Source: an uncultured beta proteobacterium
GTDB taxonomy: Bacteria; Pseudomonadota; Gammaproteobacteria; Burkholderiales; Burkholderiaceae
Assembly (NCBI GenBank): GCA_903843315.1
Contig: CAIMPQ010000158.1
Span: forward strand, 1-16,290
Direction of reading: 5' to 3'
Length of the DNA stretch: 16,290 bases
The notes under the pieces: generated by a model
What the model was told of the DNA's origin: nothing
Databases searched by the model: none
Seen by the model: only the letters and a program-made list of their open reading frames with translations
Translations under genes and position numbers: made by a program
Shown: piece after piece, positions 7,454 through 14,261 of the stretch
Layout of the letters: the number at the start of each line of letters is the position of its first letter
Numbering within the stretch: the stretch's first letter is position 1

Positions 7454-8167
7454 TTAGGAATGTGAGGAATGGCTCAACTCAAAAAGCAGGACTTCAGCAT
7501 CACTACCGTGACTGAAGTTAAGCTGTGATTCATTCTCTATGAGTAAAGCATCGCCACTAGTCAGATGTTGGCCATTGACCTCAAGTAATCCACGAATGAG
7601 GTGAACGTAAGCTTTACGCTTAGGGTCCAACTCTACTTGCGCCGATTGAGAGTGATCAAAGAGACCAGCATAGACTTTGGCATCGGCAAATAATTTTACA
7701 GAACCATCTGCACCGTCTGGCGATGCCACCAAACGTAGCTTGCCTTGCTTCTCGATCAAAGGAATGGTTGTCTGTTCATAGCCCGGGGGAATCTCAAGGA
7801 CATTTGGCTCAATCCAAATTTGTAGAAAGTGGGTTGTTTGGTCTTGGGCGTGATTAAATTCACTATGGGTTACACCAGATCCTGCACTCATGCGTTGCAC
7901 ATCACCAGGCGGGATGCCTTTGACGTTACCGATGCTATCTTGATGGGCTAATTCGCCAGAGAGGACGTAGCTAATAATTTCCATATTGCGATGCCCATGC
8001 TTACCAAACCCCATTCCAGCAGCAATACGATCTTCATTAATCACTCTTAAGTTCCCCCAGCCCATAAATTGGGGGTCGTGGTAACCAGCAAAGGAGAAAG
8101 AATGAAAGCTTTTTAGCCAACCATGGTCGGCATAGCCTCTATCTTGGGATTTTCTAATTTGGATCAT
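7454..8167 (-). CDS. Pirin family cupin protein (YhaK/quercetinase-like)
   Basis: A 237-residue bicupin. The N-terminal cupin carries the whole pirin metal site: His57 and His59 in GKHGHRNMEII, and His101 and Glu103 in GVTHSEFN. The family opening RGYADHGWLKSFHSFSFA and GWGNLRVINEDRIAAG are also present. Pirins bind iron or other divalent metals; some (YhaK, YhhW) show quercetin 2,3-dioxygenase activity, while others act in redox-linked regulation. The role here is not shown. No Shine-Dalgarno is evident before the ATG. It is preceded by a hairpin-forming inverted repeat 35 bases upstream and lies in a same-strand run between psiE and the dehydratase gene. Confidence 0.9.
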   Translation of the reverse strand: MIQIRKSQDRGYADHGWLKSFHSFSFAGYHDPQFMGWGNLRVINEDRIAAGMGFGKHGHRNMEIISYVLSGELAHQDSIGNVKGIPPGDVQRMSAGSGVTHSEFNHAQDQTTHFLQIWIEPNVLEIPPGYEQTTIPLIEKQGKLRLVASPDGADGSVKLFADAKVYAGLFDHSQSAQVELDPKRKAYVHLIRGLLEVNGQHLTSGDALLIENESQLNFSHGSDAEVLLFELSHSSHS

Positions 8168-8201
8168 GCGGATTGATAGGCTTTACGTCACATTTCAACC
8201 G

Positions 8202-8222
8202 TAGCGCCTTCGTGAAGCGCTA
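8202..8222. repeat. Inverted repeat between psiE-like gene and pirin
   Basis: TAGCGC (8202-8207) pairs with GCGCTA (8217-8222), and TTC (8209-8211) pairs with GAA (8214-8216), with one bulged C and a GT loop: a compact nine-pair hairpin. It lies 9 bases after the psiE-like stop. No T run follows on either strand, so it could be a poor terminator, an mRNA-stabilising hairpin or an operator for pirin. Confidence 0.45.
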
Positions 8223-8230
8223 GGGAATAT

Positions 8231-8689
8231 TTATTCGTTATCGCCGGACCTACTAGGGAATTTCCAAGAGGCATAGCGTACAACTGCATTGGCGAGAGCC
8301 AAAATTAAAATAGTTAAACCCATGAACAGAATCGCCAAATCTGCTTCATGCTTAGTATTAACTAAATCAATAATGAGACGGGTGACTGCGGTAATGGCCA
8401 CATAAATCAGAAAGCGCACTGGCATGTGATTGGTTTTGAAATAAATACCAACCATGGCGCCAATTTCTAAATAGATAAAAAGCAATAGTAAATCTTCAAT
8501 CGAGGCTGAGCCTTTATGAGCCATTCCTAGAAAGGCAACTGCTGCAGACCAAACTGTTGCAGCGCCGATACCAAATAGAGCAATCCGATGAAACAAGGAA
8601 ACAAATAAGTTCCCGATGGGAACTGTCCACTTTTCAATGGCATCTTCCAATTTAGAAGCATCCTTTGGGGAGGAAGGGGTCATATTCAT
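8231..8689 (-). CDS. PsiE-like inner membrane protein
   Basis: A 152-residue protein of the phosphate-starvation-inducible PsiE family. Four membrane segments are seen at about 29-51, 65-83, 87-107 and 117-137. The family core is the second and third helices with their link (IEDLLLLFIYLEIGAM, the loop FKTNHMPVRF, then LIYVAITAVTRLIID). Termini are polar, with a short acidic and Ser-rich N-terminus. The function of PsiE proteins is unknown beyond phosphate-linked expression in E. coli, and no clear Pho box is visible here. The longest frame begins at TTG (8692), but GGAG at 8695-8698 is five bases from the ATG at 8689, so that start was chosen. It lies between the fccB terminator and pirin. 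Confidence 0.85.
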   Translation of the reverse strand: MNMTPSSPKDASKLEDAIEKWTVPIGNLFVSLFHRIALFGIGAATVWSAAVAFLGMAHKGSASIEDLLLLFIYLEIGAMVGIYFKTNHMPVRFLIYVAITAVTRLIIDLVNTKHEADLAILFMGLTILILALANAVVRYASWKFPSRSGDNE

Positions 8690-8694
8690 CAAGT

Positions 8695-8698
8695 CTCC
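8695..8698 (-). promoter_or_regulatory. Shine-Dalgarno deciding the psiE-like start
   Basis: GGAG on the minus strand, five bases from the ATG at 8689 but only two from the TTG at 8692. It supports the ATG start. Confidence 0.6.
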
Positions 8699-8721
8699 AA
8701 TTTTTATATTCTCTTTGGCTC

Positions 8722-8727
8722 AGTATA
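8722..8727 (-). promoter_or_regulatory. Candidate -10 element of the psiE-like gene
   Basis: TATACT on the minus strand (5 of 6 matches to TATAAT) lies between the fccB terminator and the gene, giving a leader of about 26 bases. The -35 candidate TTTATC (8745-8750, 17-base spacer) is weak. Confidence 0.35.
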
Positions 8728-8751
8728 TTTCCCATTTGGAGCTAGATAAAC

Positions 8752-8780
8752 AAAAAAGAGGCCCACAAGCCCCTTTTTTT
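8752..8780 (-). terminator. Intrinsic terminator of fccAB
   Basis: Stem arms GAGGC (8758-8762) and GCCCC (8769-8773), with one G-U pair when transcribed, are flanked by a run of six A on one side and seven T on the other. The flanks can extend the stem and give a U run in either direction. It lies 18 bases after the fccB stop. Confidence 0.85.
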
Positions 8781-8798
8781 CGTAAGTGTTGATCCGGG

Positions 8799-10073
8799 TC
8801 AACCCAAACTATCGGCCCAGATATTGTGGGCCCAGCCCCATGCATATACCCCTTCAAGAGTGGATGGTGCTGGAGAGAGACCACCAGAGCCAGGAACCGG
8901 TTTAAAGGTCTTTTCGGCAGCGTTGTACTGGTGAACGCTGGCAACGTGCACTACTTCGCGGTCATTTACAAAGCTATAGCAAGTATTTGTCAGTACAGGA
9001 GCTGGGTTTACTTCCCAACCACTGAGCTCTGCAACAATTGCCGCCGCAGCTACTTTAGCGTGTTGATTGGCCATGTGACCGGATTTTGGCATTGCTGGAG
9101 CAACCTGTATTGAATCGCCTAATACATGGATATCTTTTTGCGCGGTGGATTCAAAGTTCAGGTAATTCACATTGACCCAGCGACCATTGGAATTTGCTAG
9201 ACCTGTTTTGACGGCAATTTCACCAGCACTCATCGCAGGCAATAGATTTAATACATCTGCTTTGATATCGTCTTGCACCTCAAATTTAATCGTCTTTGTT
9301 TTGGCGTCAACTGCAGTCACATTGTATTTTGGTAAATACTCAACGATTCCAGGATATTGCTCAGCCCATACTTTTTTGAACAACGCACCTTTTGAAGTAA
9401 CGTCTTGGTTGGCATCCAAGATCAACACCTTGGATTTAGGTTTGTTGTGTTTTAAGTAATTGGCCACTTGGCAAGCGCGTTCATAAGGGCCAGGAGGGCA
9501 GCGATAAGGCGCTTCCGGTACGCTAATAGCAAACGTCCCGCCGTCACGCATTGCGGCTAATTGTTTATGGAGAGCAACAGTCTCAGAACCTGCTTTCCAG
9601 GCTTGCAAAGTAACACCAGCTTGATTTGCTTGAGCTAAGCCTTCAATGCTATTCATCATCAAGGTAACGCCAGGAGAAACAATTGCTTTGTCATAGTGCA
9701 ATGTTTTCCCTGATGCCAGCTTGACTGTTTTTTTGTCTGCATCAATACTGGCAACGCTGTCTTGGATAATTTTGATGCCATGACGTTTGCTGAGGTTGTC
9801 GTAAGGAGTGGTGAGCTCAGCAAGAGTGCGAGAACCACCGACTACCAAATTGGAGAGTGGGCAGGATACAAAAGAAGCATTAGGCTCAATGAGCGTTACC
9901 TTCGCAGTATTGTTTGAGAATAAACGCAGATATTTAGCGGCTGTTGCGCCGCCATATCCACCGCCTATCACGAGGATTTCTGCTTTTTGTAAATTAGCGC
10001 GCGCTTGACCAGAAAAACCAGCGAGTAAACCAAGTGCAGCTGCGCTTTGGCTAATAAAATGTCGACGATCCAT
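8799..10073 (-). CDS. fccB: Sulfide dehydrogenase (flavocytochrome c) flavoprotein subunit
   Basis: Periplasmic FAD subunit that oxidises sulfide and passes electrons to the cytochrome FccA. The 424 residues open with a twin-arginine-type signal (DRRHFISQSAAALGLLAG, 2-19), as expected for a folded flavoprotein exported by Tat. A Rossmann motif VIGGGYGGATAA (35-46) follows. Three functional cysteines of flavocytochrome c are in place: Cys71 in SCPLSNLVVGG (covalent FAD site), and Cys192 (YRCPPGPYERA) with Cys365 (NTCYSFVNDRE), the redox disulfide pair. The C-terminal flavin-binding domain ends normally (YAWGWAHNIWADSLG). It begins 14 bases after the fccA stop with AAGGAA (10081-10086) as Shine-Dalgarno, so the two are cotranscribed. 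SoxF is a close relative, but no sox genes are in the window. Confidence 0.93.
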   Translation of the reverse strand: MDRRHFISQSAAALGLLAGFSGQARANLQKAEILVIGGGYGGATAAKYLRLFSNNTAKVTLIEPNASFVSCPLSNLVVGGSRTLAELTTPYDNLSKRHGIKIIQDSVASIDADKKTVKLASGKTLHYDKAIVSPGVTLMMNSIEGLAQANQAGVTLQAWKAGSETVALHKQLAAMRDGGTFAISVPEAPYRCPPGPYERACQVANYLKHNKPKSKVLILDANQDVTSKGALFKKVWAEQYPGIVEYLPKYNVTAVDAKTKTIKFEVQDDIKADVLNLLPAMSAGEIAVKTGLANSNGRWVNVNYLNFESTAQKDIHVLGDSIQVAPAMPKSGHMANQHAKVAAAAIVAELSGWEVNPAPVLTNTCYSFVNDREVVHVASVHQYNAAEKTFKPVPGSGGLSPAPSTLEGVYAWGWAHNIWADSLG

Positions 10074-10087
10074 GATGGGCTTCCTTA

Positions 10088-10420
10088 TTATTTCTTGCCA
10101 AGTTGATTGGCGATAGTTTCGAGTTGCTCGTCAGAGTAGCCTTTAGCTAGCTGCGGCATGATAGTGCCTTCACGCGCACCAGATTTAAATGCTTTGAGTT
10201 GAGTTAGCATTTGCTCGCTAGTAAGGTTGTTGATCAAAGGCATTCCGCCTTCAACTACCCCTTTGCCATCTGTGCCGTGGCAATTAGCGCAAGTTGCTGC
10301 TAAGCCACGTTTATATAAATCACTTGCATCGGCATTTTGTGCCAGAGCAGCACTACTCCATGGGCTTAGGCCAAGGTAAATCGATACTAAGATTGCGGGT
10401 TTTAAAAACTGTGCTCGCAT
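10088..10420 (-). CDS. fccA: Monoheme cytochrome c, likely sulfide dehydrogenase cytochrome subunit
   Basis: A 110-residue secreted c-type cytochrome, the electron acceptor partner of FccB. A Sec signal peptide (MRAQFLKPAILV onward) ends near ALA|QN (25-27). One heme motif, CANCH (44-48), is followed by GTDGKG; Met in GTIMPQLAKGYS is the likely axial ligand. The C-terminal helix is SDEQLETIANQLGKK. The single heme and small size resemble the monoheme subunit of green sulfur bacteria rather than the diheme subunit of Allochromatium. A longer frame starts at 10435, but GGAGA (10429-10433) is eight bases before the ATG at 10420 and overlaps the earlier ATG, so the shorter start is chosen. It is first gene of the fccAB unit and is divergent from the glycosyltransferase operon. 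Confidence 0.9.
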   Translation of the reverse strand: MRAQFLKPAILVSIYLGLSPWSSAALAQNADASDLYKRGLAATCANCHGTDGKGVVEGGMPLINNLTSEQMLTQLKAFKSGAREGTIMPQLAKGYSDEQLETIANQLGKK

Positions 10421-10428
10421 GTGGTCTA

Positions 10429-10433
10429 TCTCC
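10429..10433 (-). promoter_or_regulatory. Shine-Dalgarno deciding the fccA start
   Basis: GGAGA on the minus strand, eight bases from the ATG at 10420. The alternative ATG at 10433-10435 overlaps this site and has none of its own. Confidence 0.65.
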
Positions 10434-10435
10434 AT

Positions 10436-10527
10436 TCAGATTCATTCTGGGTAATCAGTTACGTTTTGATCTTATTAGCATCTTAATCAAGAAGTGCTCA
10501 AAAACTGCAATTTGCCTCAGATTCATT
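10436..10527. repeat. Two direct repeats of TCAGATTCATT in the fccA / glycosyltransferase divergent region
   Basis: The eleven-base unit TCAGATTCATT occurs exactly at 10436-10446, just before the fccA Shine-Dalgarno, and at 10517-10527, 81 bases apart. The 182-bp region between the two start codons must hold both promoters, so these could be paired regulator sites. No known motif is recognised. Confidence 0.4.
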
Positions 10528-10588
10528 TTTCATAAGCTCATTCGAAAATGTCTATGAATTCAGTTTTCTCCAACCTTCTTGTAAGCCC

Positions 10589-10594
10589 TATAAA
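10589..10594 (+). promoter_or_regulatory. Candidate -10 element of the glycosyltransferase operon
   Basis: TATAAA (5 of 6 matches) ends eight bases before the ATG at 10603, so the leader would be zero to about two bases. A purine block AGAGG (10597-10601) sits only one base from the ATG, too close to act as a usual Shine-Dalgarno. The -35 region is weak. Confidence 0.4.
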
Positions 10595-10602
10595 CTAGAG
10601 GC

Positions 10603-12324
10603 ATGCGAGGCTCATTTTCTTATCGTTCGGCACTCTTAATCCTTTTTTTAGGTGTATTTACCTATCTTTATGGCTTAGATAGCCGCTTTGCACCTAAAAA
10701 TGGGGATGAGTATCCCTATATGCATATCGTTCGTATGACGGCTGAGGCAGGAAATTGGTTACCACTACAGTCTGAAATGGATGGCATTAAAAATACGAAA
10801 CCCCCCCTTATTTTTTGGCAGGGTATTGCTAGTAGCCATTGGGGAAGTGAATGGTCTCTGCTTAATTTACGCTGGCCTAGTATTTTGTATACCGGCCTCA
10901 CAGCATTTTTCTTATTTTTAGCAGTGCGCCGATTTAGTGGAAAAACTCAAACCGGTCTTTTGGCAGGACTGGTTTGGCTGTCTTTCTTCGCGACTTATCG
11001 TTATGGGCGTCCGTTTTTAACTGACCCACCAGAAGTATTTTGGCTTAGCTTGCCATTTCTCGCTCTCCTGTATTGGGGTAAGTGCGCTTTTGAATCCAAA
11101 TTCTTTTTCCCTGTATTAGCAGGTATTTGTTTTGGACTGGCATTATTTGCTAAATCTTTTGCGTATATTGTTCCAGCCTCATTTGCATTAGGCCTCTATT
11201 ACTGGCGTTGGCGTCAGTGGAGTATTCCCAAAGTACTGCTGCAAGATCTCTATAAAGTATTTCTGGCTGCTGTCCTGGCCATTGGGGTATTTGCTTTATG
11301 GTTTGCATTGGATCCCTATCCAGAAGCGGTGTGGAGGGAATTTGTTCTGGGTGAAAATGCTGGAAAATTTGCGGCACGGAATTCAAATTACGTATTGGAT
11401 TTGATACGGGGCGGCGATAGCATTTGGTTGCTGCTCTTAACGACATTGGCTAATGCGGGCCTATTTACCTTTGTATTGATATCCACCTTATTACAGTGTT
11501 GGCGTGAGCGTCGCTTCTTGGATATAGAGGAAAGCCTGCTCTTATTGCTGGTTGTAGCATTCTTCATTGTGTTTAGTTTCCCTAGTCAGCGCTCTGGTCG
11601 TTATTTATTGCCTGTGATGCCAGCATTCGCGGCATTGATTGCCTTACATTGGGATCGTTTGCCTTTATGGGGTTTTCGGATCGCCTTGCTTTTACAACTC
11701 TTAGTGCTTTCTGTATTGCTTTGGATTGCTGCAAATTTACAGCTCTCAGGCTTTATGGGGGATGCCGCCTCATGGACCTATTCTTACTGTCATTGGATAG
11801 CGATGGCTGCTAGCATCGCTATTGTCCTAGTGGGCTTATTTAAGCGTACTCAAACGAAGACTCTGGCTTTGGCAGCCTGTTTTCTGACCTATTGCGCATT
11901 AACGAGCAGCCTTGCTCCGCTAGAGGGTCAGCTAGGGCGCTATTCAGAGGCAAGTATTGCTCAGTTGCAGGGAAAAGATGTATGGATACCCTGTGACTAT
12001 CGGGCAAAGGATGAAGAGTATCGCTTGTTGATACCGGGCGCCAAGCTTCATGGTTATTTAGCTAAAGACGCTAGCGATGTTTCTGGTCTAACTAGCACTT
12101 ACCCTTTAGTGGCAGTACATACACCGCTTGGATCGGCTCCTGCTTTATGTGACTCTTGTCAGATAGTAGGGCAGAGAATCGAAATGAGGGCTCGCCACTC
12201 CAATGAAGAAATCCAAGAAATGCTAAGAGGTCAAATTGGTAAGCAGTTATTCGTTCACGAGTATCTGATTGCTACTCCCGTAACTAACCCAGAAATTTTG
12301 AATGTGAAGGATGTTTGTAGATGA
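10603..12324 (+). CDS. Family-39-type (ArnT/PMT-like) membrane glycosyltransferase
   Basis: A 573-residue integral inner-membrane protein of the GT-C fold that, by family, moves a sugar from a polyprenyl-phosphate carrier to an acceptor on the periplasmic side. The first helix (about 9-25) is followed by the periplasmic loop with the catalytic-type acidic pair Asp35-Glu36 (NGDEYPYMHIVRM), then NTKPPLIFW (Lys66-Pro67-Pro68), as in ArnT-like enzymes. Further family marks are FAKSFAYIVPASF and RSGRYLLPVMPAF (330-340). Around ten to twelve hydrophobic segments run to about residue 435, and the rest is a soluble C-terminal domain rich in charged residues. The donor and acceptor are unknown; lipid A aminoarabinose transfer is not supported because no arn genes are near. 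Its TGA stop overlaps the next start (ATGA), giving translational coupling. Confidence 0.82.
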   Translation: MRGSFSYRSALLILFLGVFTYLYGLDSRFAPKNGDEYPYMHIVRMTAEAGNWLPLQSEMDGIKNTKPPLIFWQGIASSHWGSEWSLLNLRWPSILYTGLTAFFLFLAVRRFSGKTQTGLLAGLVWLSFFATYRYGRPFLTDPPEVFWLSLPFLALLYWGKCAFESKFFFPVLAGICFGLALFAKSFAYIVPASFALGLYYWRWRQWSIPKVLLQDLYKVFLAAVLAIGVFALWFALDPYPEAVWREFVLGENAGKFAARNSNYVLDLIRGGDSIWLLLLTTLANAGLFTFVLISTLLQCWRERRFLDIEESLLLLLVVAFFIVFSFPSQRSGRYLLPVMPAFAALIALHWDRLPLWGFRIALLLQLLVLSVLLWIAANLQLSGFMGDAASWTYSYCHWIAMAASIAIVLVGLFKRTQTKTLALAACFLTYCALTSSLAPLEGQLGRYSEASIAQLQGKDVWIPCDYRAKDEEYRLLIPGAKLHGYLAKDASDVSGLTSTYPLVAVHTPLGSAPALCDSCQIVGQRIEMRARHSNEEIQEMLRGQIGKQLFVHEYLIATPVTNPEILNVKDVCR

Positions 12325-13571
12325 GCCGTGTCATTGCTTTCTGTTTTTTATTACTAGCTGCAGTGATTGGCTTTTTGCATATCGACAGTCGTCCAGCTTG
12401 GGCGCCATTTGTGATCGGCGACCCTTCTTCAGTTGAAGAAGAGCTGGAGCCTCAGCTTGTAAGCAAGTCTAAGAGCGCTATTGCCCCTAGTAAACCTCAC
12501 ATCCCCAGCCCCATAGCAACTTGGTTGCCAGATACCGGTGCTGCTTCAGTGCATGCTGCCTCCTTGATTGCATTAAAGGATGGTGCAGTTCGCGCATTCT
12601 GGTTTGCGGGTAGTCGGGAGGGTGCTGCAGACGTCTCCATTTATAGCGCTGTTTTTGATCCTCGAGCTTCCAGTTGGAGCGCGCCTACTGTAGTGATAGA
12701 CCGAGTCAGTGCTGAAACGGGTTTATCTCGCTATATCGCCAAACTCGGCAATCCTGTCCCCAGCAGAATGGCAGATGGCCGCCTGCAATTATTCTTTGTT
12801 ACCGTTTCGATTGGTGGCTGGGCTGGTAGCTCGATCTCCAGCATCATTTCAGATGATGAAGGGTTAACTTGGTCTAATCCACAGCGACTCATCAGTTCAC
12901 CTCTGATTAATCTGAGTACCTTAGTGAAATCACCTGCGCTGCCATTTGCTGATGGCCGTTTAGGTCTACCTGCTTATCACGAGTGGATAGGGCGCTTCGG
13001 TGAGTTCTTAAGAATCGACGCTGGACAAGTGATTGATAAGCGTCGTATGAGTTCAGGTAGAGGGGCTATTCAGCCTCTGGTCTTTGTCAATAGTGCCCAG
13101 GATGGGACTGCATTGTTCCGTCAAACCAGAAGCGCTAGTCAAGCTAAGCAAGTGCCAGTAAGTCAAACCCAAAATGCGGGACAGTCTTGGCAGGTAGCTG
13201 AAGACTTGCCGATTGCTAACCCGAATTCTGCTGTTGCTGGCTTACAGTTAAATAATGGTGTGCGTATTTTGGTGCTGAACAATATTGAAACAGGGCGTTA
13301 TCGTTTGACCTTATTCATGAGTGAGCCAAAATCAAATCAATGGCAAGTTGTCGAGGTCTTAGAAGATGATGAAGCATTCCCAGATCAAAATCGCAAAGAG
13401 TTTTCTTATCCCTACCTCATTAGTGTCGATGGTAATGATGCGCACTTAGTCTACACCTGGGATCGTAAAAAGATTCGCCATCGTTATTTCTCGGGGGCCT
13501 GGTTAAAGCGAGCAAATAATCAAATGCAAACTCTTGAAACAGATTCAGCTACGAAGGAGATACAGCAATGA
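12321..13571 (+). CDS. Membrane-anchored sialidase-like (BNR repeat) protein
   Basis: A 416-residue protein with an N-terminal hydrophobic helix (about 3-20) that looks like a signal anchor, because no clear cleavage site follows. A beta-propeller of the sialidase (BNR_2) superfamily follows. Visible features are FWFAGSREGAADVSIY (93-108, with Arg99 and Glu100), one perfect Asp box SDDEGLTW (177-184) and a degenerate one TQNAGQSW (283-290), plus HLVYTWDRKKIRHRYF near the C-terminus. A low-complexity, Pro/Ser/Lys-rich linker (about 38-66) separates anchor from propeller. True sialidase activity is uncertain: the protein could cleave another glycan or only bind it. Start and stop overlap neighbours by four bases on both sides. 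GAAGGA (12306-12311) is the Shine-Dalgarno. The context suggests action on the product of the glycosyltransferase. Confidence 0.75.
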   Translation: MSRVIAFCFLLLAAVIGFLHIDSRPAWAPFVIGDPSSVEEELEPQLVSKSKSAIAPSKPHIPSPIATWLPDTGAASVHAASLIALKDGAVRAFWFAGSREGAADVSIYSAVFDPRASSWSAPTVVIDRVSAETGLSRYIAKLGNPVPSRMADGRLQLFFVTVSIGGWAGSSISSIISDDEGLTWSNPQRLISSPLINLSTLVKSPALPFADGRLGLPAYHEWIGRFGEFLRIDAGQVIDKRRMSSGRGAIQPLVFVNSAQDGTALFRQTRSASQAKQVPVSQTQNAGQSWQVAEDLPIANPNSAVAGLQLNNGVRILVLNNIETGRYRLTLFMSEPKSNQWQVVEVLEDDEAFPDQNRKEFSYPYLISVDGNDAHLVYTWDRKKIRHRYFSGAWLKRANNQMQTLETDSATKEIQQ

Positions 13572-14188
13572 ATAGCCTCATGCAAACCTTCGCCCTAATA
13601 GAGCTCTCCATTACCTGTGCAACAGTACTGGTATTGATTTTGCAAAAACTCAATCAACAAGAGTTTCCTTTGATTGCAAACCTGTTCCTCATCGTACTAT
13701 TTGGAAATCTCTTATTCTGGCCGCTGGGTTTAGGAATGGAACTACCGCTTGCTGCCTATGTTCGCGGCGTGACAGGTGATCTTAGTATTGTCTTAACGCT
13801 CTTGCTGTGGAGTTCTTTGCTCCCTGCAAGTAAGACAACACCCATTGCGTTTAAGTTTGGCATTGCCCTCATCGCCCTAGGCTTTTATCCCTTTGCCTTA
13901 GGTCTTGGCATGGTAGATCCTTATGCTTGGGGTTATGGTTCTATTGCTTTCCTGATCGCAGTCCTGGCTTTTGCTTTGGTGTGTGGTTTGGCCAATTGGC
14001 CTAAGGGCGTTTGGATCATCGCGATTGCGATCATCGCTTGGGCTGCCCATTGGCATGAGTCTGCCAATCTTTGGGATTATGTACTTGACCCATTCTTAGC
14101 CATCTGGGCGCTGCTGGCTTTCTTTGCTACGCTGAATCAAAGACGTAGGGCTAAGGCGCGCTCTGGATATTTATTTAGGCCAGGCTAA
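13568..14188 (+). CDS. Unknown seven-helix integral membrane protein
   Basis: A 206-residue, very hydrophobic protein that I do not recognise. Seven membrane segments can be traced at about 7-26, 35-56, 71-88, 93-113, 122-144, 148-164 and 172-191. The C-terminal tail RRRAKARSGYLFRPG is strongly basic, which places it in the cytoplasm by the positive-inside rule and so puts the N-terminus outside. Possible functional residues in a loop are AHWHE (around 159-163). AAGGAG (13554-13559), eight bases before the ATG, is an excellent Shine-Dalgarno, and the ATGA overlap with the upstream gene ties it to the glycosyltransferase/sialidase-like operon. A role in substrate flipping or complex assembly is conceivable but is speculation. 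Confidence 0.8.
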   Translation: MNSLMQTFALIELSITCATVLVLILQKLNQQEFPLIANLFLIVLFGNLLFWPLGLGMELPLAAYVRGVTGDLSIVLTLLLWSSLLPASKTTPIAFKFGIALIALGFYPFALGLGMVDPYAWGYGSIAFLIAVLAFALVCGLANWPKGVWIIAIAIIAWAAHWHESANLWDYVLDPFLAIWALLAFFATLNQRRRAKARSGYLFRPG

Positions 14189-14215
14189 TCAATCATCATT
14201 CACACTCATAGAACT

Positions 14216-14243
14216 AAAAAAGCCAGCAATTGCCGGCTTTTTT
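14216..14243. terminator. Bidirectional intrinsic terminator
   Basis: A symmetric hairpin is centred between 14229 and 14230: a run of A, AGCC, one A-C mismatch, GCAATTGC, GGCT, then a run of T. With A on one flank and T on the other it yields a U run in both directions. It lies 27 bases after the plus-strand operon and 18 bases after the stop of the minus-strand Bug gene, so it serves both. Confidence 0.9.
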
Positions 14244-14261
14244 ATTGATTGCAGTGGATGT

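Noticed and set aside
10466..10490. TTGAT and ATCAA half sites before fccA, as a third FNR box
   Set aside because: The half sites are 15 bases apart instead of four, which does not fit an FNR dimer.
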